A program made the position numbers and the translations under genes. From Membranipora membranacea (lineage: Eukaryota > Bryozoa > Gymnolaemata > Cheilostomatida > Membraniporidae), in the NCBI GenBank assembly GCA_914767715.1, contig OU612074.1, positions 19,950,062-20,014,061 of the forward strand: a stretch of DNA of 64,000 bases. The letters run 5' to 3'. Below the pieces are notes generated by a model. It was not told where the DNA came from. It did no database searches and saw only the letters and a list, made by a program, of their open reading frames with translations. This document shows, piece by piece, positions 39,201 through 50,737 of this stretch; the first letter of the stretch is position 1; every line of letters starts with the position of its first letter.

Positions 39201-42200
39201 GGCACTGCATTCAGATAGAGCATAGCCCGTCTCCCTGGAAGGTTAGGAGGCACTCTGTATGCACCCTTTCCAAAATGCTTGCTGCATAGAACAGAGTTTG
39301 TGCTCGGTTTCCAATCTTTACGGGACACTGCTTCGATCCATTTGTCACGGCGTTCCTGCTGAGGCGGAAAACGGTGGAAGGTGAGGCTTGCATCCTTAAT
39401 TGGTGTGTTGCTACAGCCAAAAGCACAGCAGCAGTGTCGACTACTTTTACTGGCCTGTAAAACATGACATCAATCTTTCTCCTACTTTGCGAAAGTGAAA
39501 AAAGAGCATAATGTCGTGCCTGTCATTGCCACCTTTACCTGACAGTATTGAAAAGTAGAGCATACCATACCATGGAACTGAAACAAATTAAAACACAAGT
39601 ATAGTTATGAATCTTATCATACCGATTGCGATGTTGATGCGATCTCAGGTGTGCAAGAAATCCACTGAGCAACTGGACAGTTTAGTCTCAATAAGGCAAA
39701 GCCATAGAGTTATCCCCCCTAGAGCTATTACTCACAGACTAATAACATTGCGTTTCCGGTGGAGGTGTGTGCACAGTGTCGGCCATATTGGATTTGGGGA
39801 GCAACACATAAACATTCCATTGTGCTCTATAGTTGTGGTACAAAATTCATGGATATCTCTAGGGTTTTTTCAATAGATCTCAACATCTGATGAACCCAGG
39901 CATAGATTGAAGAACCCAGGTAGAGTACAAAGACCTCTTAGCTGTATTTTATGATTTTGAACTCATTTTGAGTAAAATATATGGACATCTCAGTGAAGCA
40001 TGGTCTTGGGAGGAAAAAGAAGTGTAACTGGAAGACAAGGTATGTCAAGTGCATAAATCTTACATATTCTGAGAAGCTGAGTTGTTTCCCATCACATCAC
40101 ATACACTAAAACATTTTCATTCTGCATCTGATTGGACTGGTGATTAGCAATCATTATTTGTTTGGATAGCAAGCATGACTTTTTAGTTCTTCAATTTCAT
40201 TCTTCATTTAATTTTGTTGTTGTCCAGCATTCCTATCCCCCCTGATCCCATCATCCATTTGCCTTTCTATCTTTCTACAGCTAGCCCTGCATAATTGCAG
40301 GATTGAATGTAGAAAGACAAATAGAATGGTAAGATTACATCATTGTCAGCCAGCTAGCCAAATATATAATATTAATTGGCACAATTGTAATTGTGTGTAT
40401 TCATTTATTTCTTTCTTTCTGCAGCTAAGAACTGTAAGATAGTTTTGGATTACCCACATTCACTAAACAACAAGCAGGTGAGATGCCCGGAGGGAGCTTT
40501 TGCTGTGCAGTTAACTGCTCTAACTCTTCAAGTAATTCATCTAAAAAATTCCATGGGTGAGTTATTTTATATTATAATTTACAATGATGTAGCTTGGATC
40601 TATAACAGCAATAGTTGGTGTAAAATTGAGTTTTGTAGGCACATGGAGGGTTGATTCCCCTACAGTGGTTTAGTGCCCCTCAAAAAACCACCACCAATCA
40701 ACAAAAGAAGTTGTGTTTTTTGTTGGTTGCTTCCGGTGGGGGACGGTTTGGTGGGCACTCGACCACTGTTGGGGGACCAAACCTTCAATGGTGCCCATGG
40801 CTGTTATTTTGTACTCTTTGCATTTGTCAGGGCAGAGCTTTTGAATTCAATACCACCAAAAATGTTACAATATCGTTCACGCTTATCATTAGACTCACGG
40901 ATGTATTACCACTAGCGTGTTTGTGTAGTTATTGAATCTTGAAACTTGAATACGTAATCAAAAAATAATCATTGTTACAATGCATTGTTATTATAGATTT
41001 CCACTGAAAGACCCTGAACTGACCAAAAAATGGGTGGTTGCGACAAAGAGAGAGGGCTTTAATCCTGGGAAGTCGACAAAGCTGTGCTCCGACCATTTTA
41101 AAGACAGTGATTACGCCGGAGTGCCAAAACAGTCATATCTAAAACCTGATGCCATTCCTTCTGTGTTCACTTTTCCAGCACATCTTATGGTATGATGAAT
41201 ATGACATGAAGCACATAGCTTTAGCATTGCCATGCGGCCAATTAAAAAAAAGGGCCGCAGGGCAAGGCTACATAACTTTGACATTGAAGCCTAAATCTTT
41301 CCATCGGAAAAGAATTGTTAACTCTTTTTTTTATATGAGGAGTGTATCAGAACTACTGGATGGATTATTCAGATGATTGAATTATTCAAATAATCAATTT
41401 CAATGATCAGAACCGACACTTTACCTTTGTAGATTACACAAATATTGCACTCATTCATGTACATGTAGGCAATTCTCATTCACAGAACATGGTAGTTGTG
41501 GCTTAACTTTTTTCCAGTTTTTGCTGCCTGTCTTTGTGTCTGAGTTTTTCACATCGCTGACATCCCAGTAGCTGATATTATATCAATCTTGTTGTTTGTA
41601 GCCTAAGCAGACCAATGTCAGAACTGCACGGAAACGCAAATTATCCACAGAAGATTTGCCGAGCTCAGAGCCAGTTTTAGATGATAGCCCGACTCCAAGC
41701 TCCTCTAGTACTCCGCATGATCATAGTTACAGCGAGGATATAGGTACGTATAGAACAGCAAACAAACATAGCTCATGCTCATAAAAATAATAATGAGTTT
41801 ATTTGATATCCCGCTCATAAAGATCACACTATGATCCCGCTTTATGAACTCCAAGATAGGATAACTTCTAAGCGGCTGTATTTTTGTGGAATTTATAATT
41901 TAATGTGGTGGATGTAGATGTTGTAAATACCATAAATGTGTTTGTCTACATGTACTTTCGCATTTCTATTATTTCTATTATAGTGGCAGGTAGTGTTATT
42001 CACAAAATGATATGAACAAATATGAACACAAGCAACTTGATTTTATATTTCACAGATGTCGCAGTAAAAAAGTCTAAGGAGAGAACTAAGTTACTTGAAA
42101 GAAAAGTCAAGGCGTTATCAAACAAAGTGCGAAGGCAAACACAGCAAATCAACACCCTCAAATCTCTTTTGGTTGAGCTAAAAGAAAAACAGCTGCTACA

Positions 42201-45200
42201 AGCACACCCAGCCGCAATATTAGAACAATGCTTTGACGACAACATAATTGATGTCATCAGGAATGAGTACGAGAACAGCTCTCGCCATAAAAAGGGTAGG
42301 CGTTATTCTGAAGAGACAAAACAGTTTGCTCTAACCTTACACTACTACAGCCCTCAAGCTTATGAGTTCTGCAGAGAAAAACTTTCCCTACCTCACTCGT
42401 CATCCCTCAAGCACTGGCTCAGTAATATAACATGTGAGCCCGGATTTCTATCTAATGTGATTGAGGAAGCAGCTAAGTCAAACATAAAAGACTTCTCCCT
42501 AGTTGTTGATAGTATGTCCCTCATGAAGACCACAACTTACTCGAACAGTCAGTTCTCAGGATACTGCGACTATGGCGGTGTTGTCGCAGAAGAAAGCGAA
42601 CGTCTGGCATCAGAGGCTTTAGTGTTCTTGCTGGTACCTCTGCACTACTCAGTAATGAAATACCCCGTGGGTTATTTTCTGGTTGACAAGGTAAATGCAG
42701 ATATTCAAACCAGACTTGTGCAGAATCTTCTCAGCATAACTGCTGAGAAGGGAGTTCTTATACGTAATATAACCTCCGATGGCGCCTCCGCCAATATCGC
42801 CATGTTCTCAGCTCTTGGTGCTGATCTAGATGTACTCAATCCAAAGCCTTACTTTAATCATCCACAACTCGGCCACAGGGTCTACACTACCCTCGACATA
42901 TGTCATATGCTTAAATTAGGCAGAAACACACTCGCTGACTATAAAGAACTGAAAGTTGACGGTAGGACTGAATCAATATATTGGAATCACATTGTGCAAC
43001 TATCATCGCTGCAAGATGACATTGATCTACACCTGGGAAATAAACTATCGTCACAACATGTAGCGTGGCAGAAACAGAAGATGAAGGTGAAATTGGCAGC
43101 TCAGACTTTCAGCCGTTCAGTGTCCGATGCTCTAGAGTTTCTCAAGCAAGCTGAAGTCCCAGAATTCAAAAAATGCTCTGCCACTATAGAATTCATACGT
43201 CAGGTATATTCTCAAAACTTAGTGCATTCTTGCTGTATGCTCCTGCTCGCTTTCTTTGAACTGTTAATGCTTAAAATCTCAAGAAGTGCTGCACAATATC
43301 AATGTTTAAACCATTCGATCTCGATTTTTCAAAAAGCGATATCTCGATATAGTTTGTCTCGCTGGGATCTCTTAATTTCAGAAAATTTAGCGCCATTTTC
43401 CACAAGATACTCCAGGGATTACCTTGATTCAAGCCTACTATCTTTTCATAACAATACTAGGTCAATATGGGTATAGTTGATCTCATATCAATGATTTTAT
43501 AATTCGTTCCAATACTATAACATTTAATGTTAGTTTTGATATCAAATTATTGATTACATATTTTTGGATTAATCTGAAATCTGTGAGCACTAAGTTAAGT
43601 TTATGTTGTTGCTTGACACTTATGTTCTGTACTGTTCTTTCAGAGTTCTGCCATTGTTCCTCTACCTTTCAATCAGCATGTTACGGTGAGTGCTTGTTGT
43701 TAGACTCGACTTTTCCGTATTTTTGTAAAAAAAATTGTTGCTCGTAGTCGAATTGAGTCATAGATAGACCATGATAGAATTTTCATCATTCTCTGAAATG
43801 GTGCTATAAACATCTGTGAATCCCCACTTATCATTCAACGCACCCCAGCCAATGAATAAATAAGTAAATCAGCTATCGTTTCATACCAAATTGAGTTTTT
43901 ATCTTTGCTTGCAATGAGATCCATAATACAGAAATTTGGATCGCATTATTGCTTGTTCAAATCTGTGTAAGAGTAGTCTTCTCATGCCAACTTTCAATAG
44001 ATATAAACTGCCACTAGCAGTTTAAGTGCATCTTTATCTCTTCTCCGTATTTACTTGGTGACTATTACCTATACAGCAATCTCTACATAATTGACCAATA
44101 CAATTACGTATTTCTTTTTCACAGATGGACATCGTATTCGACATATTAAACTCTAAGAGTGCATACGGGAGATTTTCAAAATCTCCATAACGACCTGATA
44201 ACATGGCAGAGCAGAGAAAGAACTATGATAACTTCAGAAAATACATCCTTTCCATACAAGATTCGAGCGGCCAACCACTATATAGGGGAAGACGCAAGAC
44301 ATTTATAGTAGGCTTCATAAACACATTCCACGCAGTTCTCATGCTAGCAGAGGAGCTGTTTTCCTCAGGTTTGAAGTACCTGCCTACGTTTAGGATATCA
44401 CAAGATTTTATAGAAACACTTTTCAGTAAGATTCGCAGGATGGGTGGTCACAACAGCAACCCTACATGTGTGCTATTCAAAGCTGCTCTTAAAAAGCTAC
44501 TGTGTAAGCAGTTCGTACAGGGCTCTAACAGTGCAAATGCTTTAGAAGCCGATTCCAACTCCGGCATTTTCTCTCTGAAATGGAGCAAGCGAACTGCTCC
44601 GGTACCAACTGTTAGTGACATTTCATTGTCAAATGATTTAGTTGAGAAACTTCAACACCTCGAGACAAGCACAAGTAACATAGTTAGGGATAATATTGTT
44701 ACATATGTTGCAGGCTATGTTGTTCGATCACTGTTAGGGTCTGTCAAGTGTGAGGCCTGTGCCGAAGCTTTGGTCGGGAAACGAGGCAACTGTGTATTTG
44801 ATCATGACTATCAAAGTTACAGTTACAAATCTACACAGTTACTGAATATTAAGGATAGAGGTGGCCTTGTGGCTGCCTCACAGTCTGTTAATGATATTAT
44901 AAAGCGGTGTGAGTCCATCATGGAACGATATGTTGATCAAAAATTCCTACTTAGAGATAATCATATAAATCTGCTTGTGGCGTTGTTATTCCGCAGTGTA
45001 ATTGTAGAAAATCCTATTTTATTATTTACTCATAGCTGTGAGCTTGGGGAGGGTAGTTTAGATCACAGCAAACAGTTGATCAGGGAAATAGCCAGAAAAT
45101 ATTTTGATATTCGTATAAAACACTATGTTAAGCATTACAACAAAACAGTTATTCATGGGAGTCAGGGAAAGTATCGATCAAAGTTGAGTCGCCTTGTAAT

Positions 45201-48200
45201 ATTTAAACATCTGTAGTCTTGCATCATTCACTCTGCGATTTAATCTGATATGGTACAATCCAATTTATTTTATGTTTATGATCTATTTCATTATTGTCTA
45301 TGAATTAAAAAAATTATATCCATGTATCAGTCTGTGCTTGATAGGATCAATAAAGTACATTGATATGAGTAGCATCTATTGTATCTTCTTTCTAGCATCA
45401 CTGGTAGGCCATAGCATGGAAGCTTATATTTCCTTAATCTTTGGGTTAAAACCTCTGCAATGGTGTTTTGTGGTTCATCATAGCTTAAAATTTACCTGTT
45501 GAGAGCTATGGTACTTGCAAATCAATGCTTAATCTTAAAAAGCTAACTCCTCCCCATATAATTATATTTCTTCAACAGTCCACAGTGATTTGTTTATGTG
45601 TTGCTACACAAATCCAATATGGCCGCCGGATACACATGCCTCCACAGGAAGTCAACATTGAGTCATGGCTCTAGGGGGATAACTCTATGGGCAAAGCCCA
45701 CCAATAAAGAGTATGCAAAAATTAAGCTAATCCTACAGCGATAACTTTCAAGATCATGCTACTTATGGGGACGTGTAACAAACCCCTTGAGCTACAATAC
45801 AGATGGACACAGAGGCATGTGCAAGGTTGACCAAGGTTATAGCTATTTTTAGCTAGCCATGCTTTGAGTCATCAACTGATTGCAGCACACCCACATGATA
45901 AGGCCTGTGTCTTTCAGAACGTATAAACAAATATTTTCACGCAACAGTCAGTCATTGAGTCATGATATTTCCGACTTCTAATGGACGTAACTCACTCAAT
46001 ATTTGAGTCAGATACAAAATTCAAAGACTTACAGCTGGCTTGGTCCATCACATTTCACATAAAATTAACTTGCTTGCATAATTTCTCGATGAATCTGTGA
46101 GAAAAATGCTATTTTCTTGCTGCAATGCTTAAATGATGTATCACTGTTTACAGATATTGCTGGCTTCTAATGGTCGTATCTCATTCAATATTTGAGCTAG
46201 AGAAAAAATTCTAGAGACTATGACGTTGCTTGTTACATCACCCTCCAGATAAAATTAACTTGTAGGCATCAGTCTTCGATATCTCTATGAGAAAAATGAC
46301 ATTATAGCTAATAATCAGTCACGCTCATATAGTAAAACCATTCATTGCAGCGCTCACTGTGCACAACACAGTAACGTTATGTCATTGGGGAATTCCGGTT
46401 ATTATAGGCCTCACTTCAGCTGCGCAGGTCACCTGTCTCGGTTTATTATTAGTAGGTCTATGTGTTATCATTGATTTACTGTCAAAAATCCAGGTTTTTT
46501 TGTCGATAACTTGATCAATTTTGATCGGATTTTGAGTTTGAAAACTACAATAGATTTAGCAGCTTGTCTTGAACAGATTGATAGAAATTTTAGGCAAACA
46601 ATTTTTGTTGAAGAAGAAATAGCATCAAGTCGATAACAAGACACTGCTCATTTTAAAGCAATTTTCAAACTCAAAATCCGATAAAAATTGATCGAGTTAT
46701 GAACAATAAACCTGGATTATGGACAGTAAATCAATGATTGCATCATCGCTTCTAGACCTTCCAATGTTGTTACTTTGCCTCACAATTAAGTGCCTCACTT
46801 CAGCTGTATATGGTGTCCTCTCTCAGTTTATGCCTATGCTATTTCCTAATTTAATTATGTGAAAGTCATAGGGAGTTATTTCTCCACAAAGCTAGAGAAG
46901 ACAAGGCTCAAAAAAGGATAACCTGTATTATATATGATCGCCTTTCTGGTTGGTAAGACCAAGATCATTGTACCTTTCAGTTTTAGATACACATAAACGA
47001 TTGTATAATTATTATCAGACAATTTCCATTTTACGAAGGATTATTGATATTCTAGTTTTATTTTGACTATGGAACCTCGGATTTAATACACTGAATTTTT
47101 TTTCCTTTTGATAACCATGTTTAACTTATATATCTCTGATATATTACAGCCCCTATCAGAGGTATAGAGGTGAAGATAATAACTACTGACACGATCTCTC
47201 TCACTGAGGATAGAGAACATTCTAAACTTACCAATCAAATCCCAGCTGTCCTTGCCCCTCCCACTTCTATAAAATTACTGCAAGAAGTCAGTTTGGACAT
47301 TGGCTGCACAACAGTATGTCGATATCAGAATCAGACTTATGTTGGTCTTTATGGGGGGTCTGTAGTTAAAATTGGCCCCGATTATAAAGTCACACAATTC
47401 ATTAAACTGAGTAACAATGTAAGAGGGATGGCAGTGTGTGGTGATCAGCTGGTCACCACTACTCGGGGTAATCCACAAACAGTCAGTAAACATGAGTTAT
47501 CTACTGGTAGATTAGTAACTAGCTGGACTCATAGTGATAACCCTATTGGCTGGTGGGTCAGTAACTTAGCTGTAGTAGGTGAGCGGATAATCATATCTGG
47601 AAATAAGAGACTGAGTGTTTATTCTAAAGTTGGTAGATTAATCAAACACATCCCCTGTCCTCAGCTTTCACGAGATCGGGTATGCCTCAGTGCTGCTGAC
47701 AATGACAGCATCATCTTATCTGACCATACGACTTCTAAAGTACACAAGATCAGCATAACTACAGGAGATGTTATCTGGACATCATCTGATGTAACTAAAC
47801 CACTCAGAGTAACCTGCTACAATAATCAGTATGTGCTGGTGGCTTCTAGAGGCAGAACAACAAAGATCAGCATTCTAGATATCAGTACAGGTGAACTTAG
47901 AAATATTATTTGATTTGCCTTTTTGAATGATTTGCTTGCCATGTTCCGCGGAACTATCGGAATAAACAGCACTTCTCTTATATTGCAAATAAATAAACAA
48001 ATTGTGCCTGAAAATTGTTTATGGTCTGCTGTTCGTAGATAAATAATAAATATATGATCCCGGTTTATATATTTTCCACACATAAAGTATGAATAAAATA
48101 AACATTGATCAATTCATTGAGATGCAACAAAAATGACAAAGTTGTTGAAAGAGCAAATTATTATCTACAAATTTACTTTTAGGGAAAATAATCAGGACAA

Positions 48201-48316
48201 TGGAAGACCCCAGAGTTTGGATGGATCACAGAATATTCAGCCTGTGTGTAGAAGGTGACACTCTGATTGTACCCAGACATGACGATAACAGGGTTCTATA
48301 CTATAGACTGGAGTAA
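33273..48316 (+). CDS. TRIM copy B: RING - B-box1 - B-box2 - coiled coil - beta-propeller protein
   Basis: Tripartite-motif protein, likely RING E3 ubiquitin ligase by family. Exons: 33273-33442 (MAGLADART..., RING: CSFC, PCGHYCCEPC, CIRC), 34128-34287 (B-box1: CDAC, CAAC, CTKH), 35077-35260 (B-box2: CTKH, CQICWEVFCAEC), 35959-36155 and 36587-36757 and 37445-37553 (coiled coil), 47150-47890 (propeller), 48183-48316 (last blade, ends RVLYYRLE-stop). Phases agree at every junction; total 1,866 bases, 621 residues. The propeller has repeated strands such as GMAVCGDQLVTTTRG, NLAVVGERIIISG and CLSAADNDSIILSD, resembling NHL/WD-like propellers of TRIM2/3/71; the exact fold is inferred. The 9.6-kb intron before the propeller contains a MITE and two nested P-like transposons. 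Whether that intron is still spliced is the open question. Confidence 0.87.
36709..37018 (+). repeat. Perfect-looking 155-bp tandem duplication across a coiled-coil exon end (copy B)
   Basis: Units 36709-36863 and 36864-37018. Each contains the last 49 bases of the coiled-coil-2 exon, its GTGACA donor and about 106 bases of intron. The second unit has a donor but no acceptor of its own. Copy E (62281-62430) has only one unit, so the duplication is younger than the B/E split. Confidence 0.92.
37208..37294 (+). pseudogene. Decayed extra copy of the third coiled-coil exon (TRIM copy B)
   Basis: After a TTTTTCAG acceptor it reads DVRYKDAQN-stop-IKSLWQ, matching VDVVVKYKDAQSLIKSLLEE of the real exon at 37445 but with two stop codons. 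Present also in copy E (62621-62706), so it predates their split; I do not see it in copy D. Confidence 0.8.
37672..37715 (+). CDS. Alternative short last exon of TRIM copy B (propeller-less form)
   Basis: After a TATCCTTCTAG acceptor, and in the same phase as the propeller exon, the sequence reads VLRDITVLEQTATL then TAA. The same 44-base exon, same phase and same stop occur in copies D (56963-57006) and E (63084-63127) with only few changes. Splicing to it would give a RING/B-box/coiled-coil protein without propeller. Inferred from conservation; transcript evidence is needed. Confidence 0.55.
38438..39454 (-). pseudogene. Core-deleted THAP/P-transposase gene of the outer element
   Basis: On the minus strand, from an acceptor at 39455: a THAP zinc finger with CAFGC, SLTFHRFPPQ, KWIEAVSRKDWKPS and LCSKHF (C2CH complete). 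A Pro-rich linker follows, then a basic, leucine-rich coiled-coil stretch (KQRRRVKTLQQRIRGFEKK, about 38880) and the transposase C-terminal block (VKNRGGLVVLSPNTKK, about 38770; SKLNRLIIFQHQ at the stop, 38438). The RNase-H-like catalytic core present in the inner transposase is absent. The frame changes at a G run near 39104-39118, which may be a true frameshift or a length error. The first coding exon is not identified. The layout recalls truncated P-element repressors; function is inference. Confidence 0.7.
40483..45216 (+). CDS. THAP9/P-element-type transposase, near-complete with one premature stop
   Basis: Exons: 40483-40556 (MPGGSFCCAVNCSNSSS, first THAP cysteines), 40997-41189 (FPLKDPELTKKW, LCSDHF, rest of C2CH THAP), 41602-41743 (linker), 42056-43203 (coiled coil, then RNase-H-like core: VVDSMSLMK, ITSDGASANIAMFSALGAD, LDICHMLKLGRNTL, KLAAQTFSRSVSDALEFL), 44125-45216 (FDILNSKSAYG, LYRGRRKTFIVGF, DRGGLVAAS, ends LSRLVIFKHL). 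Phases fit; about 880 residues, close to THAP9. A TAA at 44188-44190 interrupts the last exon after RFSKSP; reading continues intact on the other side (ATG at 44203). A 42-base in-frame exon at 43644-43685 (SSAIVPLPFNQHVT) with good splice sites is possible. So the copy is recent but probably disabled unless the stop is bypassed. Confidence 0.85.
45349..45354 (+). terminator. Likely polyadenylation signal of the P-like transposase
   Basis: AATAAA 133 bp after the TAG stop of the transposase, still inside the inner element. Confidence 0.5.
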
Positions 48317-50520
48317 CTTTCTCTACTGACTGACACAGATGTACATAATCTCTTTGGTAAGTTATATATATACAAGCTGATATATGATAACCTTGAGTAA
48401 TCCTTGTATATTGTGTATGAGCCGGGTCTGCCAGGTAACTTGGAGAAGGTAAACATGGTAGATCTATTATTTGGGTAACAAGTGAGGGGAAGGTTCACAT
48501 CGAGTTAAATAACCCTGTCTTCTTATACAGTAACATATTATACAGAATGTGTATGTCTGGGTGTTTATAACAAATGAATCACTCCGTCTATCTAGGTACC
48601 TTGAAGAGGTTACACTAGCCTGTCTTGACAAGCTTTGTTCAGTTGTTTCTCCTTCCTCGCAACAAAACCTTTCAAGACAGGCTAACGTTAGACATGGGCT
48701 GAATTTATGATCATGTACATGTTATACACATAAACATATAAGTATATATATTATGATTAATTATGGTTATGTATGATGGGTATGACATTGCTTGCTTATT
48801 ATGAATTGATTTATTGGTTCATCCAGTCATTCTTAGGCCTCCCTGGAACTCAATTAGATCAAGTTTGCCCAGATGCTATCCGCTGGTAGAGGGGGTGCAA
48901 CTCCAAATTGCCCAAAAATTGATCAAAACTTAATCAAAGGCTTCACATTGTCTATTTGTAGTGAAGCAACAGAATCATCAACTCACTAATCTGCGGTTAG
49001 TTAAACGATATGGGGTTTGTGGATACAATGGGCTGCAGGCAACCTTCGACCTATTGGCCAACATGAGCAAGTCATCTGTATCGCTGAGACTAGAAGCAAC
49101 CACTAAGATACCTCCCACAGTCTGCTATGACTTTCAAACCGGTACAACTTCCGATACGATAGAACATCGGTCCAGTTTAGTATCGTAACAAGGCCATCAA
49201 CTGCAATCGATCATAGCCAAGCTACTGACAAACTGACTATCCACTGAGTACCCATCAATGTCATAGTATGTTTGGTATGTACAGTAAATTCTATGTTGTG
49301 ATGCAATCATTATTTACTTGTTGGTCATTTTGATGATCAATTGAATTTTGAAAGTTATCAGTTTTTATTTTATTATATTATGATATTATAAACATTAAAA
49401 ATATAAATAATTAATATTGAAACACTGCAGTTCTTTAGATTTATTTGTCAGAAGAATTTCTAATAGTCATCTGGACAAGTGAATGGATTATATGCTGGGT
49501 CAAATGACCCCTATAGGGCCTAATCTGCCCCTCCAGTGTGCTAAAAATTCGGATCCCAGCAGTTGTTAGTCAACAAAACTGGGGATAAGAAAGAAAGTGG
49601 AAGCATATTTATCAATTCATGATTATCATATCACACAAGATCACACAAATAAAGAAATGTATGACCAGGAGTTACGTTCTTTTATATTAAGAGAAGACAA
49701 CTTAATATACATGGACCATGTTATCAGCGAATGAGACATGAGACATGGTAGCTCCACAGCTAACTCTAATAATTCCTCCCTAGATTGTGTTACTGTATGT
49801 TTCCATATGAATATGTATACTGCTTCTCCAGGACACTGCTTCGCTAAAAGTTTAATAATTTGTTGATAGCGCAGTCTTTTTCGATATTCTTCATTTGAAT
49901 TGTTGAGTTTATTGAAATCGGTTATATAAGAGTATGATCTGTGAATATATTGGCTGCTTCCTCTACCAATCATCACAACAATCCAGGGAATGATTGGTCC
50001 TACGACCACCCACCCACCTTCTCTGCACTGACAGTCATTTGAATGCATTAGGAGTCACTCCTCCTCTACTGGTGACTCCACTTTTTGCCTGCATTGTGAC
50101 CAAATGGAAATTGAGCAATTGGAATGCAGGCCAACTGAATAAAACCTGATCCGCTATGTCTATGGGTCTTAGACCGTAAGTTAGTATGATATAGTAGTAT
50201 GAATACGCTCGCCTTTCCATTCAACCATTAGAAATAACCAGAGAATATACGCTCTGCTGACATTCAATACATTTGTTTTAGAAATATATAATTAGCTCAT
50301 TGGAACAATCTTTACATAATAAGTCGCTGTACAATATTTACATTCTTCTCAGTAATAACATTCACATTGAGAACCATTAGAAACTTCTACGCACATATTC
50401 CTGTGTAATCAGCCAGACACTAGCTATCAACTCCTTCAAGTATCACCTCTGCAAAATATTAACACAAAAATTGGTGATATTGTTTAGGATTTTGCAAATT
50501 GCAGGAAAATCACTTGATCG
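48317..50520. other. Downstream flank of TRIM copy B
   Basis: No coding exon recognised. Contains 3' UTR and flank; 49190-49760 shares blocks with the flank of copy A (29620-30440). Several short open frames here show no recognisable domain. Confidence 0.55.
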
Positions 50521-50737
50521 ATGAGATTGATTGACATGCTCATCAACACACAAGGGTGGCTTCATGCTGCTGGGGCCGGTCATGAGGAGGTTGTACTAGA
50601 GAAAGCCTCGAAACAAGATTTATATAACTTATTCTCTGGCAGAAGAAGGGAACAGCAGGATTCAGTTTATGGCCTCATCATTCTGTTGTGTGAGGAGTCG
50701 GTAATTGAACGAGTTGGAGATTTAACCTTGGATTGCT
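50521..50737 (+). CDS. Possible ankyrin-repeat-like fragment
   Basis: An open frame reads GWLHAAGAGHEEVVLEKASK, reminiscent of the LHxAAxxGHxEVV core of one ankyrin repeat, then LYNLFSGRRREQQDSVYG and a hydrophobic stretch, before running into a minisatellite. No splice-linked neighbours could be found. It may be a single decayed exon or chance; I would not name a gene. Confidence 0.25.

Larger units (their letters stand above)
39703..45689. mobile_element. Inner P-element-like transposon (6.0 kb), THAP9-like
   Basis: Begins CATAGAGTTATCCCCCCTAG and ends CTAGGGGGATAACTCTATG, with about 130-bp inverted arms (shared inner blocks GGCCATATTGGATTTG and AGCAACACATAAACA). A perfect 8-bp duplication GGCAAAGC lies at 39695-39702 and 45690-45697. 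It encodes one plus-strand transposase. It sits inside the outer element, upstream of that element's minus-strand THAP gene. Confidence 0.92.
37946..46462. mobile_element. Outer P-element-like transposon (8.5 kb including inner element)
   Basis: Inverted terminal repeats of about 350 bp: the left begins TATAGACCTACTAATAATAAACC (two blocks) and the right is its inverse, ending AGTAGGTCTATG. Arms stay alignable through CAATATCTGTAAAC (38262 and 46150). The 8-bp target duplication TGTTATCA is perfect (37938-37945, 46463-46470). The uninterrupted site survives in copy E at about 63347-63360. Without the inner element it is about 2.5 kb and encodes only the core-deleted THAP gene on the minus strand. 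P superfamily assigned from the 8-bp duplication and the THAP/transposase remnants. Confidence 0.9.
37826..46838. mobile_element. P-type MITE in TRIM copy B, split by the outer P-like element
   Basis: The left part 37826-37937 begins CATAGACTTAATGATAAACC and the right part 46471-46838 ends GCCTATG. The flanks CCATTACC (37818-37825) and CTATTTCC (46839-46846) are the diverged 8-bp duplication also seen around the unsplit copy at 63238-63724. A 10-base deletion near the right end (TTTATGCC) distinguishes it from copy E. Confidence 0.85.

Noticed and set aside
43204-43476. Continuation of the long transposase frame past 43203 (ends TRSIWV)
   Set aside because: The P/THAP9 family order goes from EFIRQ directly to FDILNSK; a GTATAT donor at 43204 and the in-phase exon at 44125 explain this, so the extra 90 codons are probably intron.
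48961-49188. 75-codon open frame (MKQQNHQLTNLRLVKRYGVC...)
   Set aside because: No recognisable domain, no partner exon and not kept in the matching flank of copy A.
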